Below are positions 28,800 through 39,357 of a stretch of 64,000 nt of DNA, one piece after another. The translations under genes were made by a program, and so were the position numbers. Numbering within the stretch: the first letter of the stretch is position 1; every line of letters starts with the position of its first letter. The notes beneath the pieces were generated by a model that made no database searches, was not told the DNA's origin, and worked only from the letters and a program-made list of their open reading frames with translations. Origin of the DNA: Aquimarina rhabdastrellae (lineage in GTDB: Bacteria; Bacteroidota; Bacteroidia; Flavobacteriales; Flavobacteriaceae); NCBI GenBank assembly GCA_947387485.1, contig CANDNT010000006.1, forward strand, positions 162,985 to 226,984. Reading direction: 5' to 3'.

Positions 28800-30044
28800 A
28801 TGATGAGAAATTTATTTTTAGCTGTAGTGCTCCTAGTTTCTGCTAGTATTTACGCTGGTGGATACCGTGTTGGACTGCAAGGTCAACGCAGTTTAGCTAT
28901 GGGACACGCAGGTGTATCTGTTGTTAGCAATGCCGAGTTAGCATTTTTTAACCCAGCAGGTTTAATATATTTAGAAAATAAGCTAAATATTTCTGCAGGG
29001 GTAAGCGGAGTTTTTTCAGACGTAGCTTGGCAAAGTGAACAGTTTGGACAATACTCAGAGACTGATAGTCCTGTAGGAACTCCTTTTTACTTATATGCTT
29101 CATATAAGGTGACAGATTGGTTAGCATTAGGACTTAATGTATCAACACCATACGGAAGTAGAGTAGAATGGGAAAAAGATTGGGCAGGTTCTCATCTAGT
29201 AAATAATATAGAACTAGGAGCTGTTTATATCCAACCATTAGTATCATTAAAGATATCAGATATTTTTAGTATTGGAGGTGGACCTATTTATGTTACAGGT
29301 TCTGTAAACTTTAACAGAAATTTGAGTAGAACTTTAGCAGATGCAAATGGTGATCGCTCAAATGTAACTATAGATGCTTCAGGGGTAAATGCTTGGGGAT
29401 GGTCTGTAGGTGCTATGTTTACACCAGTAGAAGATTTAAGAATAGGATTTAACTACCGTTCAGAGATCATTCTTGATGCAGAAGGTGGTGATGCTAATTT
29501 CGACAATATCCCAACAGGACTTCCTTTTGAAGATACACCGTTTAATGCATCTTTACCTTTACCAGCAGAATTATCTTTAGGAGCATCTTACCAAGTTACA
29601 GACAAATGGTTAGTGGCGTTCCAATTTGATAGAACATATTGGAGTGTATATGAATCTTTAGATATTGATTTTGTTAATCCAAACATCCCAGATTCAGTAA
29701 ATCCAAGAAATTACCAAAACTCAAGTATTTACCGTGTAGGAGTTGAGTATAAAGCATTAGATAAATTAGCGTTAAGAGCTGGATACTACTTTGATGAATC
29801 ACCTATTCAAGAAGGATTCTTTGCACCAGAAACTCCACGTCCAGATAGTAACAATTTTACAGCAGGACTTTCTTTTGATGTAAATGATCATTTTGCTATT
29901 GACGCATCTTTCTTATATGTAAAGTCAAACGAAGTAAATGTATCGTATGACTTCTATCAAGAAAATGGACAAAATGTACCTTTCAGAGGAACATACAAGA
30001 ACAATGCTTTTATTCCTGGAATCGGAATCACATATAAATTATAA
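28800..30044 (+). CDS. OmpP1/FadL/TodX-family outer membrane transport protein
   Basis: A 414-aa beta-barrel with a signal peptide (1 to about 20, ending IYAG). The N-terminal plug-like start GGYRVGLQGQRSLAMGHAG and the NPAGL motif (in ELAFFNPAGLIYLEN) are typical of FadL-type channels. These let hydrophobic molecules such as long-chain fatty acids or aromatics pass the outer membrane. It is followed by a GDSL lipoprotein gene, a common pairing in flavobacteria. Two 27-bp repeats precede its promoter, so it is probably regulated. Confidence 0.9.
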   Translation: MMRNLFLAVVLLVSASIYAGGYRVGLQGQRSLAMGHAGVSVVSNAELAFFNPAGLIYLENKLNISAGVSGVFSDVAWQSEQFGQYSETDSPVGTPFYLYASYKVTDWLALGLNVSTPYGSRVEWEKDWAGSHLVNNIELGAVYIQPLVSLKISDIFSIGGGPIYVTGSVNFNRNLSRTLADANGDRSNVTIDASGVNAWGWSVGAMFTPVEDLRIGFNYRSEIILDAEGGDANFDNIPTGLPFEDTPFNASLPLPAELSLGASYQVTDKWLVAFQFDRTYWSVYESLDIDFVNPNIPDSVNPRNYQNSSIYRVGVEYKALDKLALRAGYYFDESPIQEGFFAPETPRPDSNNFTAGLSFDVNDHFAIDASFLYVKSNEVNVSYDFYQENGQNVPFRGTYKNNAFIPGIGITYKL

Positions 30045-30062
30045 TACTTGAAAAAAATGGCA

Positions 30063-31580
30063 ATGAAGAATAACTTTAAATATTTAGCGATTCTAGCTCT
30101 AGGATTAGTAGCTTGTGAACCAGAATTTGATAATCCTGTTAATGAAGGAGATTTTTATACAAGTGGTTCTGCAGATTTTTCAAATTTTGTAGCAGTAGGT
30201 AATTCGCTTACGGCAGGTTTTGCCGATGGAGCATTATATAAATCAGGTCAAGAAAATTCATATCCTAATATTTTAGCACAGCAATTTTCTTTAGTTGGTG
30301 GAGGTGAATTTACACAACCATTAACTGCAGACAATGCTGGAGGTTTACTATTAAATGGAAATCCAATTGTTGATGGAAATGGAGTAAATCAATTTCCTAA
30401 CCGTCGCGTTTTAATGTTGGATCAAGCAGGACAACCTGTAGGGCCAGTAATCTATACAGAAGAACAAGCGACTACTGATATAGCAAACGTATTAACAGGA
30501 TCGTTTAATAATATGGGAGTACCAGGAGCTAAGAGTTTCCATCTTTTGGCAGAAGGGTACGGAAATTTAGCTGGTGTAGCTACAGGAGCAGCAAACCCTT
30601 ATTATGTGAGATTTGCATCTAGTGCTACTTCGACTGTTATAGGTGATGCTGTAGCTCAAAATCCTTCATTCTTTAGCTTATGGATAGGTAATAATGATAT
30701 CTTAAGTTATGCAACTTCTGGAGGAGTAGGAGTAGATCAAACAGGAAACATTGATCCTTCAACATATGGATCAAATGATATTACAGATCCTAATGTTTTT
30801 GCAAATGCGTATTCTCAAATGGTAAATGCATTAACAGCAAATGGAGCAGAAGGAGTATTGATTAATTTACCAGATGTAACATCTATTCCATTCTTTACAA
30901 CTGTACCACATGATGCAATACCATTAGATGCGGCAACAGCAGCATTTTTAACAGTACAATTTGCACCATATAACCTTGGTATTAATCAATTAGCAGCTGG
31001 AGGAGCTATCTCTGCAGAAGAGGCAGCAAGACGTCAAATTACTTTTACAGAAGGACAAAATGCGGTGGTAATTTTGGATGAAGATTTAACAGACCTTTCT
31101 TCTATCAATCCAGGATTAACTAATATGAGACAAGCTACTAGCGAAGATTTATTAGTATTAACATCTAGTACAGTTATAGGTACATTAGCAGATCCTTCAA
31201 ATGCAGCGTCTGTAATAGGATTAGCAGTACCATTAGAAGATAGATATGTATTAACAACAGATGAGCAAGCGTTAATAACAACTGCTCAAACAAGTTATAA
31301 TGCAACAATTCAAGCTTTAGCCGAAGCTAATGATTTGGCATTTTTTGATGCAAAAAGTTTATTAGCTCAGGTAGCTTCTACAGGAATTACATTTGATGGA
31401 GGAACAGTTACTTCTACATTTGCTTCTGGAGGAGGTTTCTCTCTTGATGGAGTTCACCCTACACCTAGAGGATATGCATTAGCAGCTAATGGTGTAATAG
31501 AAGCAATCAACGCAAAATATGGAGCTACAGTACCTGTTGTAAATCCAGGAAATTTCGGTACAGTGACTATAGGAAGATAG
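30063..31580 (+). CDS. SGNH/GDSL-type hydrolase lipoprotein
   Basis: About 505 aa from the ATG at 30063, which gives a lipoprotein signal (LALGLVAC, Cys18); ATG 30057 and TTG 30048 are alternatives. The SGNH blocks are visible: the nucleophile block VAVGNSLTAGF, block III WIGNNDIL and the final DGVHPTPRG. It is probably a lipase or esterase anchored in the outer membrane. It follows the FadL-type gene, suggesting joint handling of lipids: hydrolysis outside or at the surface and uptake by the channel. That link is inferred from context. Confidence 0.88.
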   Translation: MKNNFKYLAILALGLVACEPEFDNPVNEGDFYTSGSADFSNFVAVGNSLTAGFADGALYKSGQENSYPNILAQQFSLVGGGEFTQPLTADNAGGLLLNGNPIVDGNGVNQFPNRRVLMLDQAGQPVGPVIYTEEQATTDIANVLTGSFNNMGVPGAKSFHLLAEGYGNLAGVATGAANPYYVRFASSATSTVIGDAVAQNPSFFSLWIGNNDILSYATSGGVGVDQTGNIDPSTYGSNDITDPNVFANAYSQMVNALTANGAEGVLINLPDVTSIPFFTTVPHDAIPLDAATAAFLTVQFAPYNLGINQLAAGGAISAEEAARRQITFTEGQNAVVILDEDLTDLSSINPGLTNMRQATSEDLLVLTSSTVIGTLADPSNAASVIGLAVPLEDRYVLTTDEQALITTAQTSYNATIQALAEANDLAFFDAKSLLAQVASTGITFDGGTVTSTFASGGGFSLDGVHPTPRGYALAANGVIEAINAKYGATVPVVNPGNFGTVTIGR

Positions 31581-31601
31581 TTAACTTAGCCTTATCATAA
31601 T

Positions 31602-31638
31602 AAAAAACTCCTGTTTGTTTAACAAATAGGAGTTTTTT
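31602..31638 (+). terminator. Rho-independent terminator after FadL-GDSL operon
   Basis: A 12-bp stem (31606-31617 with 31623-31634, one G-T pair, loop TTTAA) with flanking A-run and T-run. Confidence 0.9.
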
Positions 31639-31698
31639 ATTTGCTTAACTTAGTGCTAGTTAAGTCAGAGTAATAAACTTTAAATAAATTTAATTCTT

Positions 31699-32046
31699 AT
31701 GAAATTTATACTTAAAATACTATTAAGTGCGATAGTAGTAGTGATCTTATCAAAGATTTTACCAGGAGTTGCAGTGAGCTCTATGTGGAGTGCAGTTATA
31801 GTAGCGTTAGTATTAGCTTTTTTAAACACATTTATTAAGCCTTTGTTAGTATTATTTACGCTTCCAGTAACTATAGTGAGTTTAGGATTGTTTTTAATTA
31901 TTATTAATGCTGCAATTATTTTAATGGCAGATTACTTTATCGGTGGATTTAATGTAAATGGATGGTTTTCAGCAATTCTATTTAGTATTTTATTATCAAT
32001 ATTTCAGTCGATATTGTATTCAATATTGAAGGAAGATAAAAAATAG
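31699..32046 (+). CDS. Phage holin family protein (PF04020-type membrane protein)
   Basis: A 115-aa protein with four predicted membrane segments and the phrase NTFIKPLLVLFTLPVTIVSLGLF, matching the small YvlD/holin-4-like family. Despite the name this is a common chromosomal inner-membrane protein of unknown function, not evidence of a prophage. It is a single gene between a terminator and the tig promoter. Confidence 0.85.
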   Translation: MKFILKILLSAIVVVILSKILPGVAVSSMWSAVIVALVLAFLNTFIKPLLVLFTLPVTIVSLGLFLIIINAAIILMADYFIGGFNVNGWFSAILFSILLSIFQSILYSILKEDKK

Positions 32047-32068
32047 CTGTTTTTCAGTGAGTTAAAAC

Positions 32069-32099
32069 TTTGTTTAGATGTAAAAAAATATTACTTTTG
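32069..32099 (+). promoter_or_regulatory. Bacteroidota-type promoter for tig
   Basis: TTTG at 32069-32072, a 19-bp spacer and a perfect TACTTTTG box at 32092-32099, 33 bp before the tig start codon. Confidence 0.75.
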
Positions 32100-32132
32100 C
32101 CTCCCAATTTTTAGTACTAAAAAGAAGAGATA

Positions 32133-33455
32133 ATGAATATTTCAAAAGAGCAATTAGACGATTTAAATGCTGTAATTACTGTAGATATTGCTAAAGAAGA
32201 CTATAGCGAGAAGGTAGATAAGGTTCTTAAAGATTATCGTAAAAATGCGAACATCCCTGGATTTAGAAAAGGACACGTGCCTATGGGATTAGTAAAAAAG
32301 CAATACGGAAAAGCAGTTTTAGTAGATGAGGTAAACAAATTATTGCAAGAAGCTTTAAATAAATATTTAGTTGAAGAAAAATTAGATGTATTAGGTAATC
32401 CGTTACCTAAAGAACAAGAAAACTTCGACTGGGATGCAGAAAATTATTCATTTGAATTTGAATTAGGTTTAGCGCCTAAATTCGATGTTGTTTTCTCTGG
32501 AGATAAAGCAATCACACAGTATAAGATTGTTGCTACAGAAGAAATGATAGATAATCAAATCCAAACTATTCAAAAGCAATACGGAAAATTAGTTTCTAAA
32601 GAAGCTGTAGAAGAAGGTGATGTGATTAGAGGAACTTTTGTTAATGAAGAAAACGAAATTAACAAAGAGACTACTATTGAGTTAGCAAAAATCAAAGGAA
32701 AAAGAAATACAGATAAATTCTTAGGAGCTAAAGTAGGAGATGTTCTTACATTAAAAACTAAAAATTTATTTAATGAAGAGCACGATTTAATTCAAGCTTT
32801 AGGAGTAGATCACGATACTGCTCATGGTCTTGAAATCGAAGTTATTTTTACAATAGCAGAAATCAACAAGCAAGAACTTGCTGATCTAGATCAAGAATTA
32901 TTTGATAAATTATTTCCAGGAGGAACAGTTACTTCTGTTACAGAATTAAAAGATAAGATCAAAGAAGATGCAGAGCGTCAATTTACGCAACAATCTGATC
33001 AACAACTTTTAAATGACATTACAGAAAGTACTTTAGAGCATACTAAATTTGAATTACCTTCTGAGTTTTTACAAAAGTGGATACGTACTACTGGTGAGCA
33101 ACCTCTTACAGAAGAGCAAGCTAAAGAAGAGTATGAAAAGAGTGAAAAAGGAATTCGTTTCCAATTGATCGAAGGTAAATTAATTTCTGATAACAACTTA
33201 CAAGTTACTATTGACGAGATTAAAGAATTTACAAAAGAATTAATCAAAGGTCAAATGGCACAGTTTGGACAAGCAGAGCCAGCTGAAGAAGAATTAGAAG
33301 GAATCATTAATAGAGTATTATCAAATAGAGATGAAGTAAAGAGAATCTCTGATCAATTAATGAGCCAAAAGCTTATCGCTTTCTATAAAGAAAACGTTAA
33401 ATTAGAAGAAAAAGAAATGAGTTTTGACGATTTTGTAAAAGAAGTTTACAAATAA
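32133..33455 (+). CDS. tig: Trigger factor
   Basis: A 440-aa ribosome-bound chaperone. The ribosome-binding signature is seen in the form NIPGFRKGHVPMGLVKKQYG (about 38-57). The central domain is degenerate compared with FKBP-type PPIases, and a helical C-terminal domain (about 260-440) forms the chaperone cradle. It precedes clpP and clpX, the order tig-clpP-clpX being widely conserved. Confidence 0.95.
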   Translation: MNISKEQLDDLNAVITVDIAKEDYSEKVDKVLKDYRKNANIPGFRKGHVPMGLVKKQYGKAVLVDEVNKLLQEALNKYLVEEKLDVLGNPLPKEQENFDWDAENYSFEFELGLAPKFDVVFSGDKAITQYKIVATEEMIDNQIQTIQKQYGKLVSKEAVEEGDVIRGTFVNEENEINKETTIELAKIKGKRNTDKFLGAKVGDVLTLKTKNLFNEEHDLIQALGVDHDTAHGLEIEVIFTIAEINKQELADLDQELFDKLFPGGTVTSVTELKDKIKEDAERQFTQQSDQQLLNDITESTLEHTKFELPSEFLQKWIRTTGEQPLTEEQAKEEYEKSEKGIRFQLIEGKLISDNNLQVTIDEIKEFTKELIKGQMAQFGQAEPAEEELEGIINRVLSNRDEVKRISDQLMSQKLIAFYKENVKLEEKEMSFDDFVKEVYK

Positions 33456-33494
33456 GAAAACTCCACATAAGTAAAAGAATTTATACTTATCTTT

Positions 33495-33529
33495 AAGGCG
33501 TTAAACCATTTTTGGGGTAACGCCTTTTT
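33495..33529 (+). terminator. Terminator between tig and clpP
   Basis: A 9-bp stem (33495-33503 with 33518-33526), 14-nt loop and five T. It may be partial, with read-through into clpP. Confidence 0.75.
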
Positions 33530-33556
33530 GTTAAAATAAAAAATCAAATAAGCTAT

Positions 33557-34231
33557 ATGGATTTCGGTAAAGAATTTGAAAAATACGCAACAAAGCATCA
33601 CGGTATTAATAGTAATTATTATAACGATATTATTAGTAGTATGTATCCTGTAGGGATGACTCCTAATATCATTGAAGAGCGTCAGATGAATATAGCGATC
33701 TTTGATGTGTTTTCGAGGCTAATGATGGACCGTATCATCTTTTTAGGAACAGGAATTAATGATCAAGTGGCTAACATTATTCAGGCACAGTTATTATTTT
33801 TAGAAAGTACAGATCCTAATAAAGATATCCAGATTTATATCAACTCTCCGGGAGGAAGTGTATATGCTGGATTAGGAATCTATGATACTATGCAATTTAT
33901 TAAACCAGATGTAGCAACTATTTGTACAGGTATGGCAGCTTCTATGGGAGCAGTTTTATTATGTGCAGGTCAAGAAGGTAAGCGTTCTGGGTTACCACAT
34001 AGTCGTGTTATGATTCACCAACCATTAGGAGGTGCTCAAGGACAAGCTAGTGATATTGAAATTACAGCTAGAGAAATTCTTACGCTTAAAAAAGAACTTT
34101 ATGAAATTATTGCTAAGCATTCAGGGCAAACATATGATAAAGTATATGAAGATAGTGATAGGGATTACTGGATGCGTGCTGATAAAGCAAAAGAATATGG
34201 AATGATTGACGAAATATTAACTAGAGTATAA
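33557..34231 (+). CDS. clpP: ATP-dependent Clp protease proteolytic subunit
   Basis: A 224-aa serine protease that forms the tetradecameric ClpP barrel. Catalytic Ser129 lies in [13 protein letters not shown] and His154 in VMIHQPLGG; the oxyanion segment INSPGGSV is at about 95-102. Works with ClpX, encoded 84 bp downstream. Confidence 0.96.
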   Translation: MDFGKEFEKYATKHHGINSNYYNDIISSMYPVGMTPNIIEERQMNIAIFDVFSRLMMDRIIFLGTGINDQVANIIQAQLLFLESTDPNKDIQIYINSPGGSVYAGLGIYDTMQFIKPDVATICTGMAASMGAVLLCAGQEGKRSGLPHSRVMIHQPLGGAQGQASDIEITAREILTLKKELYEIIAKHSGQTYDKVYEDSDRDYWMRADKAKEYGMIDEILTRV

Positions 34232-34315
34232 TAAGTTTAATATTCTCAATAATTCAAACCAATTGAAATTGCCCTATTAAAAATGAGAAAGTAGGGGTAT
34301 GTAAAAGTCGATTAT

Positions 34316-35548
34316 ATGGCGAAAGAAGATTTAGAATGTTCCTTTTGTGGAAGAAAAAAACCTGAAACAAATTTATTAATAGCAGGATTAGATGCACATA
34401 TTTGTGATCGCTGTATCCTTCAAGCTCATGGTATTGTAGTAGAAGAGGCAAAGGATGATAGTATTAGTGAGCTAAGTAGTGAACTAGTGCTAAGAAAACC
34501 TATGGCTATAAAAGAATTTTTGGATCAATATGTTATTGGACAAGAATTTACTAAAAAAGTAATGGCTGTAGCAGTATACAATCATTACAAACGATTACTA
34601 CAACCAGCGAGCGATGATGATATTGAAATACAAAAGAGTAATATCATTATGGTAGGGCAAACTGGTACAGGAAAAACATTGATGGCAAAAACAATTGCCA
34701 AAATGTTAAATGTGCCATTAGCTATTGTTGATGCTACAGTATTAACAGAAGCAGGTTATGTAGGAGAAGATGTAGAGAGTATTTTAACACGTCTTTTACA
34801 AGCTGCAGATTACAACCTAGAAAAAGCACAACGCGGAATCGTTTTTATCGATGAGATTGATAAGATAGCTCGTAAAAGCGATAACCCAAGTATTACTAGA
34901 GATGTATCTGGAGAAGGAGTACAACAAGCATTACTGAAATTATTAGAAGGAACAGTAGTTAATGTACCACCTAAAGGAGGACGTAAACATCCAGATCAAA
35001 AATTTATAGAAGTTAATACAGAGAATATTTTATTTATTGCAGGAGGAGCTTTTGATGGTATCGAAAGAGTGATTCAAAAGCGATTAAATATGCAGGCTGT
35101 AGGATTTAGTGCTTCTATAAGTGAAGATGTAATCGAAAAGGATAATTTATTGAAATATATTATTCCTAAAGATTTAAAAGATTTTGGATTAATACCAGAA
35201 ATTATAGGTAGATTACCTGTACTCTCTTATATGGATCCTCTGGATGCCAAAACGCTTAGAGCGATCCTTACAGAGCCTAAAAATGCGATTATAAAGCAGT
35301 ATACTAAGCTTTTTGGTATGGATGATATTGCATTTAGTATTTCAGACGAAGCATTGGATTATATTGTAAATAAAGCAATAGAGTACAAATTGGGAGCGAG
35401 AGGATTAAGATCTTTATGCGAAGCAATTTTGACAGATGCTATGTATGAATTACCAGATAGTTCTGAAACAGAATTTGAGGTTACTAAAGAATATGCAGAA
35501 CAAAAATTAAATAAATCTACAATTAAGAAATTAAAAGCGGTTTCTTAA
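34316..35548 (+). CDS. clpX: ATP-dependent Clp protease ATP-binding subunit ClpX
   Basis: A 410-aa AAA+ unfoldase. It has an N-terminal zinc domain with Cys8, Cys11, Cys30 and Cys33. Walker A reads GQTGTGKT (Gln-Thr-Gly-Thr in place of the more common Pro-Thr-Gly-Ser), Walker [10 protein letters not shown], and a pore-loop-type segment ([11 protein letters not shown]) follows. It feeds substrates to ClpP. Confidence 0.96.
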   Translation: MAKEDLECSFCGRKKPETNLLIAGLDAHICDRCILQAHGIVVEEAKDDSISELSSELVLRKPMAIKEFLDQYVIGQEFTKKVMAVAVYNHYKRLLQPASDDDIEIQKSNIIMVGQTGTGKTLMAKTIAKMLNVPLAIVDATVLTEAGYVGEDVESILTRLLQAADYNLEKAQRGIVFIDEIDKIARKSDNPSITRDVSGEGVQQALLKLLEGTVVNVPPKGGRKHPDQKFIEVNTENILFIAGGAFDGIERVIQKRLNMQAVGFSASISEDVIEKDNLLKYIIPKDLKDFGLIPEIIGRLPVLSYMDPLDAKTLRAILTEPKNAIIKQYTKLFGMDDIAFSISDEALDYIVNKAIEYKLGARGLRSLCEAILTDAMYELPDSSETEFEVTKEYAEQKLNKSTIKKLKAVS

Positions 35549-35562
35549 TAAGATTAAACTGC

Positions 35563-35606
35563 AAAAAAGAAAAGAGCGATATTTTAAATATCGCTCTTTT
35601 CTTTTT
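35563..35606. terminator. Rho-independent terminator after clpX, bidirectional
   Basis: A long perfect stem (about 35563-35583 with 35587-35606) around GCGATATT/AATATCGC, rich in A on the left and T on the right. It lies between convergent clpX and the small gene at 35628. Confidence 0.9.
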
Positions 35607-35627
35607 ATATATAAACTAGGTTAACTA

Positions 35628-35909
35628 TTAGTTTCCAGTCGTAGTAGTCTTATTAGAATTGTATTTCTTTTGTGCGACTAGATTTGTTTTTTTTGATGTA
35701 GAAACCAATTGAATATCTAGATTGTTTTTCTTAATTAAAGTTTGATAAAAAGATATTTTATTCTCTTGTGTAGCTTTAGAAGCTTCTTTCTTTTTTACCT
35801 CTTTTTTATGAGTAGTAGTTGATTTAACTTTTGGTTCAGTGTCATTTTCTTGAGCAAAAAATACAGTTGCTGTAAGAGCAAAAGCTAAACTAAAAACTAT
35901 TTTTTTCAT
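35628..35909 (-). CDS. Small secreted hypothetical protein
   Basis: A 93-aa protein with a clear signal peptide (MKKIVFSLAFALTATVFFAQ) and a Lys/Thr-rich mature part of about 73 residues. No known domain seen. It is transcribed alone and has its own terminator side. A periplasmic or surface location is likely; function unknown. Confidence 0.65.
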   Translation of the reverse strand: MKKIVFSLAFALTATVFFAQENDTEPKVKSTTTHKKEVKKKEASKATQENKISFYQTLIKKNNLDIQLVSTSKKTNLVAQKKYNSNKTTTTGN

Positions 35910-36121
35910 GGGTAGATATTGTATTTTGAGGTAACGAATTTAAGATGAAATAGTTATGTATAGAAAAAAAATACTGTGTTTTAGATAAAAGGAGGGATTA
36001 ATTCGTTGAAATACACAAAAATACCTTGAAATTTAAGATTTTTGACTATTTAAAATGTAATAAAAAGGAGGTAAAACCTTATTATTTAGTAGTATAACAA
36101 GTCAAATATAGTAATTTGAGA

Positions 36122-37642
36122 TTATGAATTCTTATTAAGGATTAAAAGCTCATCCATAAAAGTTCGCGTATTTGAAAGTCTAGGTATTTTATGTTGACCA
36201 CCTAACTTATTCTGTTGTTTAAGCCAATCATAAAATAAATTTTCTCGTGCTTGATGGATCGTTAATGGATTAAGCGTAGTATTATTAAAACGCTTAGCTT
36301 CATAATCACTATTAACTTCTTGTAAAGAAAGGTCTAATATTTTTGAAAATAGATTAAGATCTTTGGGTGGAGTTTTAAATTCAATCATCCATTCGTGTGC
36401 TCCTTTTTCTTTTCCTTTCATAAAAATAGGGGCAGCGGTATAATCTTTAATCTCACTATTAGTTTCTCTAGTAGCTTTTTTTAGCGCAGACTCAGCATTT
36501 TCAATGATTAATTCTTCTCCAAAAACATTAATATGATGCTTTGTTCTTCCAGATACTTTTATGCGATATGGATCAATAGATGTAAAACGTACGGTATCAC
36601 CTATTTTATAGCGCCACAAACCTGCGTTTGTAGTAATGATAATAGCATAATTTTTTCCTACTTCTACTTCGTTAAGTGAAATAATACGTTCTTGTTTTGT
36701 ACCATAGGTATCCATAGGAATGAATTCATAGAAGATACCATAATCGAGCATTAATAATAACTCTGTAGCATCATTACGATCTTGAATAGCAAAGAAGCCT
36801 TCAGAGGCATTGTAAATTTCGTAGAACTTAAAAGAATCCCTAGGTAAGATGGCTTTATATTGATCGATATAAGGATCAAAACTCACGCCACCATGAAAAT
36901 AAACTTCTAAGTTATTCCATATTTCAAATAAGTGTTCTTTTCCTGTAGTAGCCAATACTTGATTCAATAATACAAGCATCCATGAAGGAACACCAGCAAG
37001 ACTAGTTACATTTTCGCGTATAGTTTCATTTGCAATAGCTTGCATTTTTATCTCCCAATCACTCATTAGAGAAATTTCGCTACTAGGTGTAGAGCTAAAC
37101 TCTGCCCAAAAAGGCATATTGTCAATAAGAATAGCCGATAGATCACCAAACGAAGTACCGTTTTCTTTATAAAGTTCTTTACTACCACCTAAGCGAAGAC
37201 TCTTACCTTGAAAAAGTTTTGAGTTTTCATTATTATTAAGATACATACATAATAAATCCTTACCAGCAGCATAATGACAATATTCAAGAGATTGTTGACT
37301 TACGGGGATGAATTTACTTTTAGCATTTGTTGTACCGCTAGATTTTGCAAACCATTTGATAGGAGTAGGCCAAAAAATATTATGCTCTCCATTACGACTA
37401 CGTTGAATCATGCTTTCGTAATCCTCATAAGAATGAATAGGTACTCTTTCTGCAAAAGTTTTATAATCTTTTATAGAGTCAAAACCATATTGCTTACCAA
37501 ACGCTGTGTGCTTTGCGGTGTCGATAAGTGTTTGTAAAAGTTCATTTTGCACATCAATCGGGTATTTAAGAAAAAGCTCCATTTGATGAAACCTTTTTTT
37601 TAAAAACCAGCTGGCAATTGAATTTACTAGAGGTATTGGCAT
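36122..37642 (-). CDS. GH3 auxin-responsive promoter family protein
   Basis: A 506-aa acyl-adenylate-forming enzyme of the GH3 family. Phrases such as WFAKSSGTTNAKSKFIPVS (phosphate-binding loop) and GLWRYKIGDTVRFTS with DVFGEELI-like INVFGEELIIENAE (ligand and AMP region) fit. Bacterial members likely conjugate a carboxylic acid to an amine, but substrates are not known. It is a single gene. Confidence 0.88.
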   Translation of the reverse strand: MPIPLVNSIASWFLKKRFHQMELFLKYPIDVQNELLQTLIDTAKHTAFGKQYGFDSIKDYKTFAERVPIHSYEDYESMIQRSRNGEHNIFWPTPIKWFAKSSGTTNAKSKFIPVSQQSLEYCHYAAGKDLLCMYLNNNENSKLFQGKSLRLGGSKELYKENGTSFGDLSAILIDNMPFWAEFSSTPSSEISLMSDWEIKMQAIANETIRENVTSLAGVPSWMLVLLNQVLATTGKEHLFEIWNNLEVYFHGGVSFDPYIDQYKAILPRDSFKFYEIYNASEGFFAIQDRNDATELLLMLDYGIFYEFIPMDTYGTKQERIISLNEVEVGKNYAIIITTNAGLWRYKIGDTVRFTSIDPYRIKVSGRTKHHINVFGEELIIENAESALKKATRETNSEIKDYTAAPIFMKGKEKGAHEWMIEFKTPPKDLNLFSKILDLSLQEVNSDYEAKRFNNTTLNPLTIHQARENLFYDWLKQQNKLGGQHKIPRLSNTRTFMDELLILNKNS

Positions 37643-37756
37643 ATTTTAATGTATCTTTAGGCAGATAAAAAAGCTAATATTTTTACTTAAAAAGTATTCC
37701 AAGGTACTAAAAATATTACAACATCAATACGATATTAATTATATAACTCAAATTTT

Positions 37757-38551
37757 ATGCAATATCAGGGAGTGCTGAGAAAAATGCAGACAGAAATAGG
37801 TTCACCAATACAATATTTTCTAATATTTGATAATGATTTTATTCAGGTAAATCAATTATTAGATAAAGAAATCACATTAAAGTTTGTTAAATATCAGTGT
37901 TTAGCTTGTGGTGAGAATAAGAAGATTTTTAGACAAGGATATTGTTATGATGATTTTTATAAACAACCAGATGTAGGAGATTGGATTATGAGACCAGAAT
38001 TGAGTCAAGCACATTTAGGTATAGAAGATAGAGATCTAGAATATGAAAAGAAAGTACAGTTACAACCACATATTGTTTATTTGGCTAATTCAAGTAATGT
38101 AAAAGTAGGAGTAACGCGCAAAACCCAAGTCCCAACGAGATGGATTGATCAAGGAGCTCATGAGGCAATTGAAATAGTAGAAGTACCTAATCGATATTTG
38201 GCTGGAATTACCGAGGTCGCTCTAAAAGAACATGTAGCAGATAAAACCAATTGGCGTAAAATGCTTAAGAACGAGATAGAAGATGAAGATTTAAAAGTAC
38301 AGAGAGAGCAGTTAAAAGAATTTATTCCAGAAGAAGCCAAAGAATATTTTATAGCATCTAATGAAGAAACAACATTAGAGTTTCCAGTATTAAAATATCC
38401 AGAAAAGGTAAAGAGTTTAAATCTTGAGAAAACACCAGAATATACAGGAGTTTTAAAAGGAGTAAAAGGACAATATTTAATTTTTGATGATAATACAGTT
38501 TTTAACGTTAGAAACAGTGAAGGCTATGTTGTCGATTTGATGATTAAATAA
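37757..38551 (+). CDS. DUF2797 domain-containing protein
   Basis: A 264-aa protein matching DUF2797. A cysteine cluster (CLACGENKKIFRQGYCYDDF, about 52-71) resembles a zinc ribbon; later segments include SNVKVGVTRKTQVPTRWIDQGA. Function is not established for the family. Divergent from the GH3 gene, sharing a 114-bp upstream region. Confidence 0.85.
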   Translation: MQYQGVLRKMQTEIGSPIQYFLIFDNDFIQVNQLLDKEITLKFVKYQCLACGENKKIFRQGYCYDDFYKQPDVGDWIMRPELSQAHLGIEDRDLEYEKKVQLQPHIVYLANSSNVKVGVTRKTQVPTRWIDQGAHEAIEIVEVPNRYLAGITEVALKEHVADKTNWRKMLKNEIEDEDLKVQREQLKEFIPEEAKEYFIASNEETTLEFPVLKYPEKVKSLNLEKTPEYTGVLKGVKGQYLIFDDNTVFNVRNSEGYVVDLMIK

Positions 38552-38563
38552 TTTGTATAAAAA

Positions 38564-38613
38564 ATTAAACAAAGAAAGGTGCTTCTTTTAAGAAGCACCT
38601 TTCTTTGTTTAAT
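38564..38613. terminator. Strong long-stem terminator, bidirectional
   Basis: A near-perfect 24-bp stem (38564-38587 with 38590-38613) between convergent DUF2797 and lysE-type genes. The stem is unusually long; T-rich on the right and A-rich on the left. Confidence 0.85.
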
Positions 38614-38649
38614 AGTTTTGGGTATATGGTATTATTTTCTAATATGTTT

Positions 38650-39279
38650 TTAAGCTATCGCTATTTTTAACCCTTGTACAATGGCTACAATCAATAATGC
38701 AAAACCAATGATTTTTGGAGTTTTTTCGCTAAAACTGTTGGTATTCTTTTTTAATCTCGAACTTACTTTTGCAAAGGCAAATAGAGTAGTAACCTTTCCA
38801 ATAAATACACCTGTGATAAACAGCATTAAATTAAATAATGGTAAGTTATGATTTAAAGTTATCGTTTGTTCATTAAGATAAGATATAGCCAACATCCAAT
38901 AAATAATTACGGGTGGATTAAGTATACCTAAAGAAAAACCTGTTAACATTTTAAATTGCAACTTCGGATTTTCATGATGTAATGTATTGTTCTTCTTTGT
39001 TTTCTTTAATAAGAAAAAAACTCCAGCACATAGAAAAAGTATAATAATGAAATATTGAATCCAACTATTATTGTGAAAAAATGGCAATAACAGCATGCTA
39101 AAGTATAGCGAAATAAGTGCCAAAAGAATTTCGGCAATTCCTGCTGCAGTGATTAATTTGGGAGTGTTTTTTATGCCTTCGTTTAAGGTTGTATTAATAA
39201 CAGCAATGTTAACTGCTCCTAGAGGTATGGCTCCTATAGCCGCTGCAACGATTCCTAAAAAAAGATATAATGATTCCAT
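38650..39279 (-). CDS. LysE/RhtB-family amino-acid exporter
   Basis: A 209-aa protein with six predicted transmembrane helices and the family N-terminal phrase GAIPLGAVNIAVINTTLNEG, matching LysE/RhtB efflux proteins. The exported solute cannot be told. Its 5' region contains a long imperfect hairpin (39358-39424) about 80 nt upstream, which could be regulatory. Confidence 0.87.
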   Translation of the reverse strand: MESLYLFLGIVAAAIGAIPLGAVNIAVINTTLNEGIKNTPKLITAAGIAEILLALISLYFSMLLLPFFHNNSWIQYFIIILFLCAGVFFLLKKTKKNNTLHHENPKLQFKMLTGFSLGILNPPVIIYWMLAISYLNEQTITLNHNLPLFNLMLFITGVFIGKVTTLFAFAKVSSRLKKNTNSFSEKTPKIIGFALLIVAIVQGLKIAIA

Positions 39280-39357
39280 AGTACTTTAGTAGGAAAAAGA
39301 AAAAAAGACTTACAAGCAAAAATGTTAAATAGGAGAAAGGAGTTAATATTTTAAATA

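Noticed and set aside
31699..32046. Prophage remnant because of the holin annotation
   Set aside because: The PF04020-type protein is a common chromosomal membrane protein and no phage genes surround it.
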